DNA of 64,000 bases from contig JAULSN010000013.1 in the NCBI GenBank assembly GCA_033439765.1, positions 124,001 through 188,000 on the forward strand, written 5' to 3'. Source of the DNA: Lasiosphaeria ovina (lineage: Eukaryota; Ascomycota; Sordariomycetes; Sordariales; Lasiosphaeriaceae). Made by a program: the position numbers and the translations under genes. The notes beneath the pieces were generated by a model that was given only the letters and a program-made list of their open reading frames with translations, was not told the DNA's origin and ran no database searches. This document shows positions 44,800 through 55,127 of the stretch, piece after piece (the first letter of the stretch is position 1; each line of letters begins with the position of its first letter).

Positions 44800-45244
44800 T
44801 ACAAAGACGCTTGGACCGCACCCAGCAGTGCTTTCTTGAGCTTCGAATGCAGCCGCTAAAGCTCTAGTGGTCCGACGGGTCCCTGTAGTACTATGCGTAG
44901 GCTTTGTAACACCCCCTCTGCCCAGGCTGGCGGTGGGCTTAGGAGCCTGAGTGCCAGATGAAGCCCAGGTGCCCGATCTTCGTGATTAGGCCTGGTGTCA
45001 ATGCCTGTGGTTTTGATGCGATGGTATTGTGGCTGAATTTTTGGTGGGTTCGGCGATAACTTCAATTGGCGTCAAGCATTTGCACCAGCGACAGAACCAC
45101 GAACCAACCGAGGCGTATTGAGGGGGTGGGTGGAGCTGCAAGCGGGCCTATCTTTTCAGCTCGCGCGGCCCAAGCACCAATCAAGACCAATACGCATGCC
45201 AATCGAGCGCCCTGCCTGCGGTATAAGAAGAGCCGCTGGTTTGT

Positions 45245-45520
45245 GTGGCACCAAGGTTGTCTGGCACATCATCTTTGCCACTTGTCTTGTCGCACGCAAC
45301 AAACACAACCCCTACAATGTCAATGTCTCACCCCTCAGCGGCAACAAACACAACCCCTGCAATGTCAATGTCTCACCCCTCAGCGGCGCACATGGCAAAC
45401 ACCCAGCAGGCGCCGGGTGCAGTTGAACCTACGATCCAGGGCGAGAGAATCTCACAGGAACTGAGAGGTGACGGCTTGCAGTCAGGTCCTGGCGGCCACT
45501 GGACCCGCTGTGTACCCTAA
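45245..45520 (+). CDS. Possible small repeat protein, 91 aa
   Basis: Open frame with two in-frame 15-residue repeats (ATNTTPTMSMSHPSA type) encoded by a 45-bp DNA repeat at 45297-45341 and 45342-45386. Thr/Ser/Met-rich middle and a hydrophilic tail. No domain recognised. The preserved frame across the repeat is the only support (45 bp is a multiple of 3 in any case), so it may be non-coding. Confidence 0.25.
   Translation: MAPRLSGTSSLPLVLSHATNTTPTMSMSHPSAATNTTPAMSMSHPSAAHMANTQQAPGAVEPTIQGERISQELRGDGLQSGPGGHWTRCVP
45297..45386 (+). repeat. 45-bp direct tandem repeat, 2 copies
   Basis: Starts CAACAAACACAACCCC and ends CCTCAGCGG; the copies differ by about one base (CTAC / CTGC). Lies in the open frame described at 45245-45520. 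Confidence 0.9.
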
Positions 45521-45843
45521 TGCGAGTGTATTTGAGTACTATGCGTCGGCGACTACGGGGCACACGCCGAGTCTGCACTACTTGGCGCCGCTTTTCTTTC
45601 ATGTCGCGATGATAAACTACATTAGATATTTAATACTGATAGTTGAGTTATTGAATAGGGAGGCTTAGATACTTCGGCAAGTTGTAGAACTACTATCGTA
45701 CCGAGACACGGGATCTAATAGAGTATGCTTATCCTTAACCCTCTTATCGGTGCTATATTTTCCGGCGGAAGTTATTACCAGAAAGCTTCACTATACCGGG
45801 AGCTTGAACCACTAGTTTGGAGCAATTCTCTATAGCGCAACCA

Positions 45844-47399
45844 TTAACCATCGCCGGTTAATCTCAAGGACAAACCAGGTAGCCCCGAGAAGAAGGCCCG
45901 GACGTCTTGTAACCAGAGCTGCGGCTGGCTCCGAGCGGGGAAGTGTCCCCCAAACTCGTGTCGAGAGAAATACGTAACGTTTGCCGTCCGTTCGATCCAA
46001 TCTCGCGGCTAGACAGTAACGATGGCGTTAGAGAATCACGAGTACATACTATTCTCAGGTTTCTAGAGGATGGAGAGGAAGGTCATACTGCAATGGGGAA
46101 TCGTTTCATGTTGGGGTATTCGCCATCAGGATTTGCCCACTGCGATACACCGGTCGGAACCGATGTGGTGGGAAAATCCATAGCCCCGGGCTGTTGTTAT
46201 CAGAAAGTCAGCAATCTTTCCGAGTCAACATGGGCTGCCCCTACTGCAAGAACGAGCATGGGGGTGCTAGAGACACAAGAGGTTGAGTGGGGCAGAAACG
46301 AAACGCAGTTACGTGATTACAGAGAGGGGCACACCTTCGTGAATTCTTTGTAGGTCCTCAAGTTCCCATACGTCCCCTGTATCCACAAGGTGATAGACAT
46401 GGTGATGATCTCCTCCAAGGTATATTTATACCCATCACTTGCCATGCCAAGAAGTTGCAGCACCCACCCGGCAAAGCCAACCGGGCTATCAGTCATGGCG
46501 AGAGCGAGAGCAAGCGGGCGGGTGCCGTGCACGAGGGAATAGCCCGAGTTGTCTGTCTGAAACGCCTGCAGCGATAGAATCCAGTCACTCTCCTCGGCCG
46601 TGGTCTGGTTCGCCGCAAAGCGTGCAAGATCGGTCACATTGGGTGGTGGCATGAAGAAATCGGTCGCGTGCGCTACAACAGATGCCGGGAAGTCGTGCAC
46701 CATCCACATGGCTACCTCCCAGCCTAGGTCCGTGCTGCTCAAAGCGTAGGTTGGGTAGCCCAGCTGGTGCATCAGGCTATCAAATGCCTGGCCCATGGCG
46801 CGAGGACCCAGGCCAGCGTGTGTCGCTGCTGGACTAAAGCCAAAGCCAGGCAGATCGGGTGCGACGACGTGGAAGCGCGGCGCGTTGGTCTCAGAGGGGT
46901 TGGCGAGAGGATGGATGACATTGGACCATTCAAGGCTGGTCGAGGGCCAGCCGTGCAGAATAAGAAGCGGAATTGCTGCATTAGGCGGTCCGTTGGCGTG
47001 CTCGTGGATAAAGTGCAGGGGCAGGGGATGTGGATATTTGTCGGAACTTGGGACTGTGATGATGTAGTGGGAGAAGTTGGCATTGATCTGATCTTGGATC
47101 TTGAACCAGTCGTAGCTGTGCGCCCAGTACTCGGCCAGCTCATTGATCTTCGCTGGCGGAGGGCCATCGTCCCAATTCGGCTGCTGAGGTTCTTCTAGGG
47201 CTATTGAGGGCCGGTAAAGACGAGCCCTCTGGGCCGTCTCCCAGATGAACTTTTCGGTGACAGAAATACTGAATGGCCTTGCTTCGTGGGACTGGTTTGA
47301 TGGAAACAGGAAATTCAGGGGGTTTGCGGAGCTGGGTGAGTTAATAGCGGCTGCCCAGGCAGACGCCACTAGCACTCCCATACATAGGGAGATCAACAT
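45844..47399 (-). CDS. Secreted epoxide hydrolase (alpha/beta-hydrolase), possibly frameshifted
   Basis: Signal peptide (about 1-19), an EHN-type N-terminal region (RPFSISVTEKFIWETAQRAR), oxyanion motif HGWP, and nucleophile Asp in SSTDLGWEV. After introns, VPTGVSQ, then WIERTANVTYFSRHEFGGHF supplies the catalytic His. Exon 1 is 47399-46335; the last exon is 46008-45844. Two models join them. With exon 46191-46141 and an intron 46140-46009 the frame is open and gives 426 residues. A longer exon (to 46089) would add the family-like WANPDGEYPNMKRFPIA but needs one base removed near 46141. Enzymes of this family open epoxides to diols for detoxification or metabolite synthesis; the substrate is unknown. 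Confidence 0.8.
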
Positions 47400-48951
47400 T
47401 TTGATGCGCGTATAGAAAATAAACGGTGAAGTTGTAGGTAAAACTCTAGTTTGTTTCTTCTCTTTGCCACGGCGAACTTTCCACTAGACGTATGTACTTG
47501 CGACCTTCTCGTAGGAGTGTGGCCTTAATATCTAGACATTTCAACGGATAGAGACCCATGATTCAATCCTCCCCTAGATGCGTCTTCCCGAATCTCCCCG
47601 AATCTCGACGCTAAAATCTCCGGGGAAGGATGGCATCGGAGACGCCCCTTTGTAATCGACTTACAAATCCATAGTATCTATAGGAACGAAATCCTGACTA
47701 GGCTAAAACCAAAGTCACTCGCGGGGAGATTATTGTGATTAATCAGCCTCGCACTTGGCTGTACCCTGTATCTAAAAATGCGAGATAGGATGACGTGGAT
47801 CGAGTTCCGCCGTGGCCGGAGCTATCCTCAGCTTTACCGCCCATGTCGTATGCCTAGGTACAGCATGGCGTCAACTTTAATAAACCCGGTTCTATCGTCG
47901 GGTCCATAGTTGCCCTTTAGCGCTCTACGGAATCGACCAGTTCTGGTTGCATCGCGCCTTGCGCGCGTGTTCTTATTAAAGTCTTTTCTAAAAGTCTCGC
48001 CAGCCCTGTGACCTCAGTCGCTCCTGGGTCCGCGACTTTTTTGGCTCTGTTGGGCTCCGGTGTTAGGTAATAGACCAGCCTCATGTGCTAGGGCTTTCTA
48101 AAATCGGGTAGTGGCAGCCGAGGATCGATCAGCTTGTGAGTGCGGCATTCTCGGCAGCCGATTTCATTGTGGACAGGGGTATATCCGGACCGAGGAAAGG
48201 CCGTAAGTGACGCTGGCGGACCTATCCAAAAAAGAAAAACAATAAAAGAATAGCTCAAAAAATTAGACACCTACGGAGTAATTGCAATTCGATCCAGGTT
48301 GTGCGACCGAGCGGCTGCCGCCTGCCTCGCACTCGCATGCATGGGCGGATCTGACAGTCAGTCAGTGTGCTTCGGCTCGACTGTTTACTCGATTCGGCCA
48401 ACAATTCGACGTCCACTTTCGGTGTTCCGATCTCCGCACCGGCGCGAGCTGACTGCATGTCAACACACCACACAGCCACCGCCGGCTCCGTGCGTGCACC
48501 AGCGCGTGACCAATGAAACGAAATGATTGGCAAAGAACTAGGAGTTATATTTGGAGGGGCCTGTCCCCCCATTCATTGAAGCTGTCAAACTCATATATAC
48601 CTAGGCAAAAGGCCCAGTGCCCACCTCCCGAATCACGCGAAACCTCTCGCGAGCCCGGCAGAATCGAACATCGAGGTACATTCCAAAGACGCACACATCA
48701 AACGCCCCGTCATGGCTGCTTGGCCGCCCCGGTTTCCAATTTAGACCAGTTTTCCACCAACCGCCGCCACCCGAAAAGCAACAAACTCCAGGCGTTAATC
48801 TAAATCCGATCCATGCATCCGTACCGTCCAACCCAAAATTTGCATTTCATTTCCTTCCATCATTCAATTTTTCCCTTTGGGTGTGTGCGTTTCGCGGTTA
48901 GTCGAGTAGATCGAAAATTTTGTACAGTCTGCCACACAATCCAAGCGCCGT
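47400..48951. other. Intergenic, no gene seen
   Basis: 1.55 kb holding the epoxide-hydrolase promoter side and the 3' side of the transcription-factor-like gene. No supported ORF, RNA gene or repeat. Confidence 0.5.
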
Positions 48952-50696
48952 TCACAGCCCACACCACGACCCTTTAGTGTTCACCGAGTCGGCGCACGGC
49001 GCTGCGCGCACCTCGGCAAAGAACGCCTCGCCCTTCTCGCCGTGGATATAGTCGACCCACATGTGCTCGAGCAGGACCTCCCGGACGGCCGACCACGACG
49101 CCGAAGCCATGCCGAGGTCGCTGAGGGTCCGACACGCGCTCGACACCAGCAGCTCCGTGTCCTCGGGGTCGATGATGACAGAGACGTGGGCGATAAAGAT
49201 GAACCACAGCTTCAGCCTCAGCAGGGCCGGATCCTTCTCCTCGTCGTCGTCGCCATGCTCCTCCATGCCCAGCATGATGAAGTGGCGCATCGTGCCGGCG
49301 AGGTTCTTGTACTTGAGCGGGTAGAGGCGGATCTGGAAGATGGTGGTGCAGGCGAAGGCGAGCATGCCGACGCGCATCATGGATTCGACGAGCGAGTGCT
49401 TGTGCGCGTCCTCGTGGTCGAGTGCCAGCAGCCGGTACTGCGCCGAGATGATGGTCTCGTGCAGCACGTCGGGCATGAGCTTGCGTTTCAGCGATACCGC
49501 CATGTTGACCGACCGCGAATACTCTTCCAGCACGAGCCACGTGTTAGCTAGCTTCTCGTCATTTGCCAGAGAGATGGCCCCGCTGCTCAGTCGCTCTTCA
49601 TCTATGCTGTGTGGTGGCGGGGATTGGCATCTGCTCTTGACCACGATGCGGTTTTTGGGCTCAATGCTGGAAAAGTATTCATCATACTCATCCCCGCCCG
49701 CAAAGAAAAGCGGCTCGTTCCCGGTGCCCATGGCGTACCCTATGTCGCACCTGCACTCGCCGTGTTAACTCCGGAAAACTAGTGGAGACAGAGGCAAGGG
49801 GAGGGAGGCCGGGAGCGGACGTACCGGCAGATTTTGTTCTGCAGTTGCTTGCTCTTCGCCATAGAGTTGAGCCCGCCGCGCAGGTTGACTAGCTGATACA
49901 TGCCCTCCATGTGCTTCTTGGCCGCCTCGCGGTCGCCGAGCACCTCGGCCATCAGAGTGAGAGCCAGAACAACGGCAAGGGTGGAGTCGGCAGTCGCCCG
50001 GTCGCTCTTGAGGTTTTCCCGCAGACTGTTCATCGTGTTGTTGCAGTGGACAATAAGGTAAGGCCCGAACCGGGACTCGCGGGAATAGTCCATAAAAGCC
50101 TGGCTCGAAAAGAGGATGGAGTGGAAGTAGGCAGAGTCATAGGCCAAATACTCTACCCACGGCGCCATCTTGGGCGGCATACACACCTTTTCCGGGAACA
50201 TGGCTTCCTTGATAATTGAGAACCCTTTCAGACGGCACAGGTAAGCGTCTGTTGTTCATAGCAGGCATGGTCGTGGCGGGGAGGGGGATGAAAGGGAGCA
50301 GTCGACGTAAAGGAGAGGGAGGGAGGAGATGGGGCACCAACATTGGTAGATGAGTTTCCGCATGTACGGCGTCATGTCGACAACAAAGGGAAATGTGGCG
50401 AAGTCGTTTCCAATCCTCGTGGGAATCGGAGACGGAGTCTGAGAGGTGAGGCTGCTGTCATCGGAGTCCGTCTTCTCGTTCTTGATCCATGATCCGAGGG
50501 ATAGGTTCTCGTGCGGTGAGCGTCGTCTGCGGTTCTTGCCGCGCATGACGTGGCTGCGGATGTACTTTCGCGAAGCGGCGTCGATCTTGGCCGACGGCTC
50601 CGTGACTATGATGAAGGGGTCGCCGGGTGGTGGGGGGCCGTTGCGGGCCTTCCTCCGTCTCGGAGTCGGTACCGGATCCATGTCCGGGCACGCCAT
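48952..50696 (-). CDS. Fungal transcription-factor-domain protein without zinc cluster, 525 aa
   Basis: Exons 50696-50342, 50248-49825 and 49750-48952; introns 93 bp (GTTGGT..AACAG) and 74 bp (GTACGT..TGCAG) keep the frame (QYAYLCRLKGFSI, then QNKICRCDIGYAMGTG). The N-terminus has the basic segment SRKYIRSHVMRGKNRRRR (about 42-60), a motif seen in many fungal proteins of this type and a likely nuclear-localisation signal. The rest (KMAPWVEYLAYDSAYFHSIL, HMEGMYQLVNLRGGLN, LKLWFIFIAHVSVIIDPED) matches the fungal-specific transcription factor domain (Fungal_trans_2). No Zn2Cys6 cluster is present in any exon, so DNA binding is unproven. Probable regulator; the target genes are unknown. Confidence 0.83.
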
Positions 50697-53245
50697 GACG
50701 GCAGTGCAGGGCTTGGCACCGAGAAAAGATCGGGCGGGCGGCAGGAGCCAGGAGCGCGTGTTTGGCGCTTCAGCTCGGACTTGGGGCGGTGTCCAATTGT
50801 TCCGTCGCTGTTGACCGGGAGCCGGCGGTGCGGATTGGGGGGGCGGTGAGAGGGGGCCAAAGACTTGGCGGGAGGGGAGAGTGCCGCTGAGTCAAGACGG
50901 AGTGGTGGATGTCAGCAGAAGCCGGCGGCAACTGGCGCGGGCGGGTGGTGTGGTGTGGTGGTGTAGTGTGGCGGGTGGGTGTGGTCGGGTGAGCAGACTG
51001 CAGACTGCAGACTGCAGCGAGAGATCCGATCGGTTCGGGGCTTGACCCGGCGGGCGTGGGCGCCAAACAGCGGCACCGCACCGCAGGGGTCAATTAAAAG
51101 TCAGTAAGGGCGTTTCAGAACCGCTTGCGCGATTACGGGATGAAAAGGGCAAATGATGTGTCGCTACCGCGAAGCGTGTAATTGAGTCGGTCCCGCGGAA
51201 GAGAAGCTGGCTTGTATTGGTGTCAGAAAGCAGAAAACACTCCACCATTTGACTGATTGAGCTGATGAGGCCGAGCCCTTTTCATCTGCAAAAGTGCGCC
51301 CCGCCAAGTATTTGTGTGTTGTCCGCTTTGGGGATGACAGCCGAGCCCATCACGCCTTCCCCGTCTCGACCTAGGCCCCTCGAGAGGCTTGCTTTGTCAC
51401 AATTTGGGGGTTCCGCCACGTCCCAAGTCGCGCGGCGTGTGGGGCGGTTTTTCGTCCCATGATTCAGCGCCTGCCGCGAGCATCCTCTTCAGAGAAACGA
51501 CCAACAAAGCCGACGACAAACACCAACAACAGTTTGGACATGGCCAAAAACACTTTAGCAACCTTTGGCGAAGGATTTCACGCAACAAAGACAGTGCTAA
51601 CAACTGAAGTGCCGTGCGTGGCCGCCTGCACACTGCTCACTGAAGAGGCTGCTGCTACCGACAATGCTACAGGGCTGTCGCCGGCGAATCTCATTGGTCC
51701 GCTCCCCACCCCAGAGCAGGGCGGCGACTCCGCTAACCTGTAACCGGAGACACGCTAAACCTTGTTGGGCGTTCGAAGGAAATAAAGCCCAAGTTGATGC
51801 AACGTTTGCGCCCGTTAAGCCACTTGCCGCGAACGAAGCTTCCTTGAAATCTTCAGTGCGCCTCTACGGAGTACGGAGTAAGGTACGGCGTGGTGTAGGG
51901 GCAACTCTCTCGGCGGAGAACCCCGTAAGGCCCTCCCCTGTCAAAAGTCAGCTGACGTCACAGCCATATCTCGGGTTATTCTGGATTGGGCTGGATTGCC
52001 GACCGATTGAGCACTGGCCACTGAAAAGGCCCTTGATGACCGACAGCAAGATTGCGGAGGGAGCGTGGAGCCGCACGCTATTCCGCACCAGCAACGCAAT
52101 GCTACCAGCTTTACGCCAATAATTCGTCCCAACCACACTCGGCAAAGCACTTTCTAGGTTACTTCATAAATTAACTGCTATCAGCCTCGAACCACCCCGC
52201 ATTCCTCTTAAACCTGCCTGTCTTTCTTTGATGAAAGCAAGATCGCCACGCCACCAGGCTAACGGGCGGGACAGAGGCATCCAGCACCTCTCTTCCTTTG
52301 TCTGGGAAGGATCTATCACAGCCCGTCCTACCTAGTGTTGACCCCACATGCCTCTCGAGGTCCAACAACCACCTTGGGCCCTTGGCACCTTCCCTCTGGG
52401 GCTGCGATATCTGGCCGCCGTCGTTGGTGTGGTGGAGGATTCCTCGCACTACAGGCGGATGTACCTGCCCGGCGCAGACCGCAAACCGTAGGGCCAGACG
52501 TGTGGCAAATTCTGTCCCCTCACGATGCCCGCTAGAGGCGCGGCATCCCGGGAAAGGAAATTTAAAATCCTAACACACGAGGCCTAGAGCACCGCAGCCG
52601 TCAACGATCATCATCCTTCCTCTCGAGTCTGGGTCATGGATATGGCCCGGGTCTCGGCCTTTTGATGTCTAAAAGCCGAAATATTAGCGAGGGCAACCGC
52701 GTCCTGCACGGTGCGTAGTGTTCAACTCCCTCTCGTTTTGAGGACCGACAACGTGATTGGCTGATTCGTCCCCAAGGGCGTTCTGTCTGGTTTCTGCAGG
52801 CACGCCTGGTTGGTTCGATTTCATGAGCGCAGCGTTGCATTGGACCCCGAGTGTTGTTGACTTTGACATGCATGAAGGATCGTGGGCCGTGGCGGCGATC
52901 GCCAGCCGCCAAATCCCTGTCGTTCGTATCACGGCCATGTCTTTGGCCACATTGACGTGCTGGGCAAAGTTTTGAGTCCTAAATTCAAGGATGCAGGCGA
53001 GGATTTGCTCGTGTTAAGCCTTCGAAGGAGTGTTTCTGTCCTAACCCCCCAGAACTAACGACGCTGTTGGCCTTGTCGGTGTTTCCTTTTTTTGGCCGCT
53101 CTCTTGTTGATCCTTCTCGCTATGATACTAGACGTTGACTCCTTCAAGATTCAAGGGATCATCCTCAAGGCCCGGGGGCGGCTGTGGAGTGGCTGGCATT
53201 CGGCTTTTGTAAAACATCTTATAAACAGACCAATCAAGAGCAAGC
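50697..53245. other. Long intergenic stretch, no supported gene
   Basis: 2.5 kb. Contains G/T-rich low complexity (about 50938-50990) and three ACTGCAG units (about 50998-51018) upstream of the transcription-factor-like gene. Short frames, such as one from 51540 (MAKNTLATFGEGF), have no recognised domain. Nothing else supported. Confidence 0.45.
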
Positions 53246-53317
53246 GCCCGCATGGCTCAGTGGTAGAGCGTATCACTAGTAATGATAAGGTCATCAGTTC
53301 GATTCTGATTGTGGGCA
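53246..53317 (+). tRNA. tRNA-Thr (anticodon AGT), no intron
   Basis: 72 nt that fold into a full cloverleaf. The acceptor GCCCGCA pairs with TGTGGGC and the discriminator is A. The D arm is GCTC / AGTGGTA / GAGC. The anticodon stem TATCA/TGATA holds the loop CTAGTAA, with anticodon AGT at the usual place. The T arm is ATCAG / TTCGATT / CTGAT. All stems pair (with G-T wobble). It reads ACT (Thr) codons. A T-run terminator follows. There is no intron. Confidence 0.96.
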
Positions 53318-53321
53318 TTGG

Positions 53322-53331
53322 TTTCTTTTTT
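53322..53331 (+). terminator. RNA polymerase III T-run terminator of tRNA-Thr
   Basis: TTTCTTTTTT a few bases after the tRNA 3' end, the usual Pol III stop. Confidence 0.85.
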
Positions 53332-53697
53332 GGTATGACGTTTCTTTTTCTCATTCTTGGCCCGCCCACTTCACATAAGCTGGGCGCACCCTCCTTCCTC
53401 TGATCTAGGCCCGACATCCCTCTTTATCCTCCCTTTTCGGGCCCACCCTTCGAATCACGCCCTTTTACCCTGAATTGAGATCCCTAGACTATGGCAAGTG
53501 CAGTGCCTTTGTTTTGGGTTAAGCTGTATACCCCACCCTTCCGGTTGTCTTTCTTATCGTGGTACCTTGCTAGACAGTGCTCCCTTTTCCGTACCAATCA
53601 ATGTCGAGTCAGAATCGGCTAAAAGAAGGTCGACTTCGGGGAAGCGGACGGCGGCGCATTTGAGACACGCCCTAGAGGCAATTGCTGTCCTAGGTAC
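53332..53697. other. Intergenic, no gene seen
   Basis: Between tRNA-Thr and the phosphoesterase 3' end; no recognised feature. Confidence 0.5.
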
Positions 53698-54696
53698 CTA
53701 TCTATGGACGGTGTCAACAAATTGGTTGGCAGCGGGGAGATCGAGGTCAATGGCCCATGGCAACTGGGCCTGGTCCTCTTCTGTCGACTCGATGGCCGCA
53801 TTGACGAAGAGCGTCGTACGGCCTGGAACGACAGGGAACTCGCTTCCAGAGCAATGGTCCGTCGCACGGTACCCAGCGGCCCTGAGCGCTGTAAGTCGGG
53901 ACTCTTTCTCCGCGATGTCTTGGGCTGTATCCCACTTTCTTGGACGGAGGGCCGCCAGAGTGTCGACCAAAGCTGACTCGCCGTTGTTGATGTCAGAAAA
54001 GTGCGAGGGGAATTCGCTGGGCGTGTCGCGCCATGCCACTAGTTTGGCCCCCCATCCCTCGTGGATATGGCCAAAACAATGCAGGCGCGGCCGGGCTTTC
54101 GCCACGGCAGCAAAGAGATGCTCGCAGCCACCGCGCTGGTTGGAAGCAGTGAGGTCCAAAACCCCTTTGGGAGGGCCATGGGTGATGACGATGTCAACGT
54201 CGTTGTCGATAGCGAAGTCATGGTGTTCTCCCCGTTTGAACTGGAATCCCCAGTCGGCGTCCACAGATGGAGTAAAGGGGCTAGCGTAAACTGCTAGTCT
54301 GGCACCGTTGTCAAGGTTGAAGCGGTGGGCGCCTTGGTCAAGAAACACGACACCGTCCCGTTTGGCATCCTCAAAGAGTTGTCGGGCGTCGCCAAAATCG
54401 CCGTATTCCTTGATCATAAGCTCCGGCTCAATCGAAAAGACGGCTTCTGCCTGCGCTCTCTTCTTTGCCAACATTGGCGTGTCTAGGGTAAAGTCGTGGT
54501 TTCCGGCAGTGACAATTTTGAGGGGTGCATTGATTGTTCGTAAGAGATCCAAGGTCGTGCGGAACTCGTGGAGTTTGGACTCGTTTGTAAAGTCTCCACA
54601 GTGGATTGCCACGTCGACAGGCAGATTTGGGGCGGTGAGTCCCTTTTCCGCGTGTGTATCGGATAGGATGAGGAATCTTGTCTTAATATCTTGCAT
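53698..54696 (-). CDS. Calcineurin-like metallophosphoesterase, 332 aa
   Basis: Single-exon gene with all metal-binding blocks of the family in order: LSDTHAE (D13, H15), HCGDFT (D35), GNHD (66-68), THGPP (about 174-178) and GHIHEGWG (about 209-216). These bind the two-metal centre that cleaves phosphate esters. The spacing and the short length match the MPPED/239AB-like branch rather than protein phosphatases. No signal peptide or membrane segment, so probably cytosolic. The natural substrate is unknown. The ATG follows a clean upstream region; neighbouring frames on both strands are shadows. Confidence 0.92.
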   Translation of the reverse strand: MQDIKTRFLILSDTHAEKGLTAPNLPVDVAIHCGDFTNESKLHEFRTTLDLLRTINAPLKIVTAGNHDFTLDTPMLAKKRAQAEAVFSIEPELMIKEYGDFGDARQLFEDAKRDGVVFLDQGAHRFNLDNGARLAVYASPFTPSVDADWGFQFKRGEHHDFAIDNDVDIVITHGPPKGVLDLTASNQRGGCEHLFAAVAKARPRLHCFGHIHEGWGAKLVAWRDTPSEFPSHFSDINNGESALVDTLAALRPRKWDTAQDIAEKESRLTALRAAGYRATDHCSGSEFPVVPGRTTLFVNAAIESTEEDQAQLPWAIDLDLPAANQFVDTVHR

Positions 54697-55029
54697 CTTG
54701 GCGTAGTTTGTAGGAAGGGGCGTATGAATGATTGATGTGATGCGTTAGTCAGCCTAGAAGTTGGAGATGAATCTTTCAAGGAAGAATAACGGTGTGATGG
54801 GGTTGCAAGATGGAATAATGGCGGAAGAGTCGGGGGTTTTATAGCCTGACAGCGGCGGTGAGTGTCTACCTCAATAGTCACACCCGACAACGTTTTCTGG
54901 CCAAATCCGTATTAGGCTTGGAACCTAAGCGGGAGCTAAGACGCACTAAGCATCACCCTAAGCCGAGGTGAGTCCCAGGGATATCTCGGCTATACTTACC
55001 ATATCTAAACTAATCCTAGTTTTGGGATA
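54697..55029. other. Intergenic, upstream of the phosphoesterase
   Basis: Promoter side of the phosphoesterase gene up to the TA target of the pogo transposon. No ORF supported. Confidence 0.5.
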
Positions 55030-55079
55030 ACGTGCGTGATAAGCGAGTGCACCAGATAAGCGAGTGCACCACTTTCCAC
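55030..55079 (+). repeat. Left terminal inverted repeat of pogo element
   Basis: 50 bp. Contains two tandem copies of the 17-mer GATAAGCGAGTGCACCA, probably a doubled transposase-binding site. Confidence 0.95.
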
Positions 55080-55127
55080 GCGACGCACCACCTCCACCTT
55101 CAATCCTCAATTATTCCACAACCCAAC

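Noticed and set aside
51459..51743. Short frame with a plausible start at 51540
   Set aside because: No domain or signal peptide, and neighbouring frames are equally long; not better than chance.
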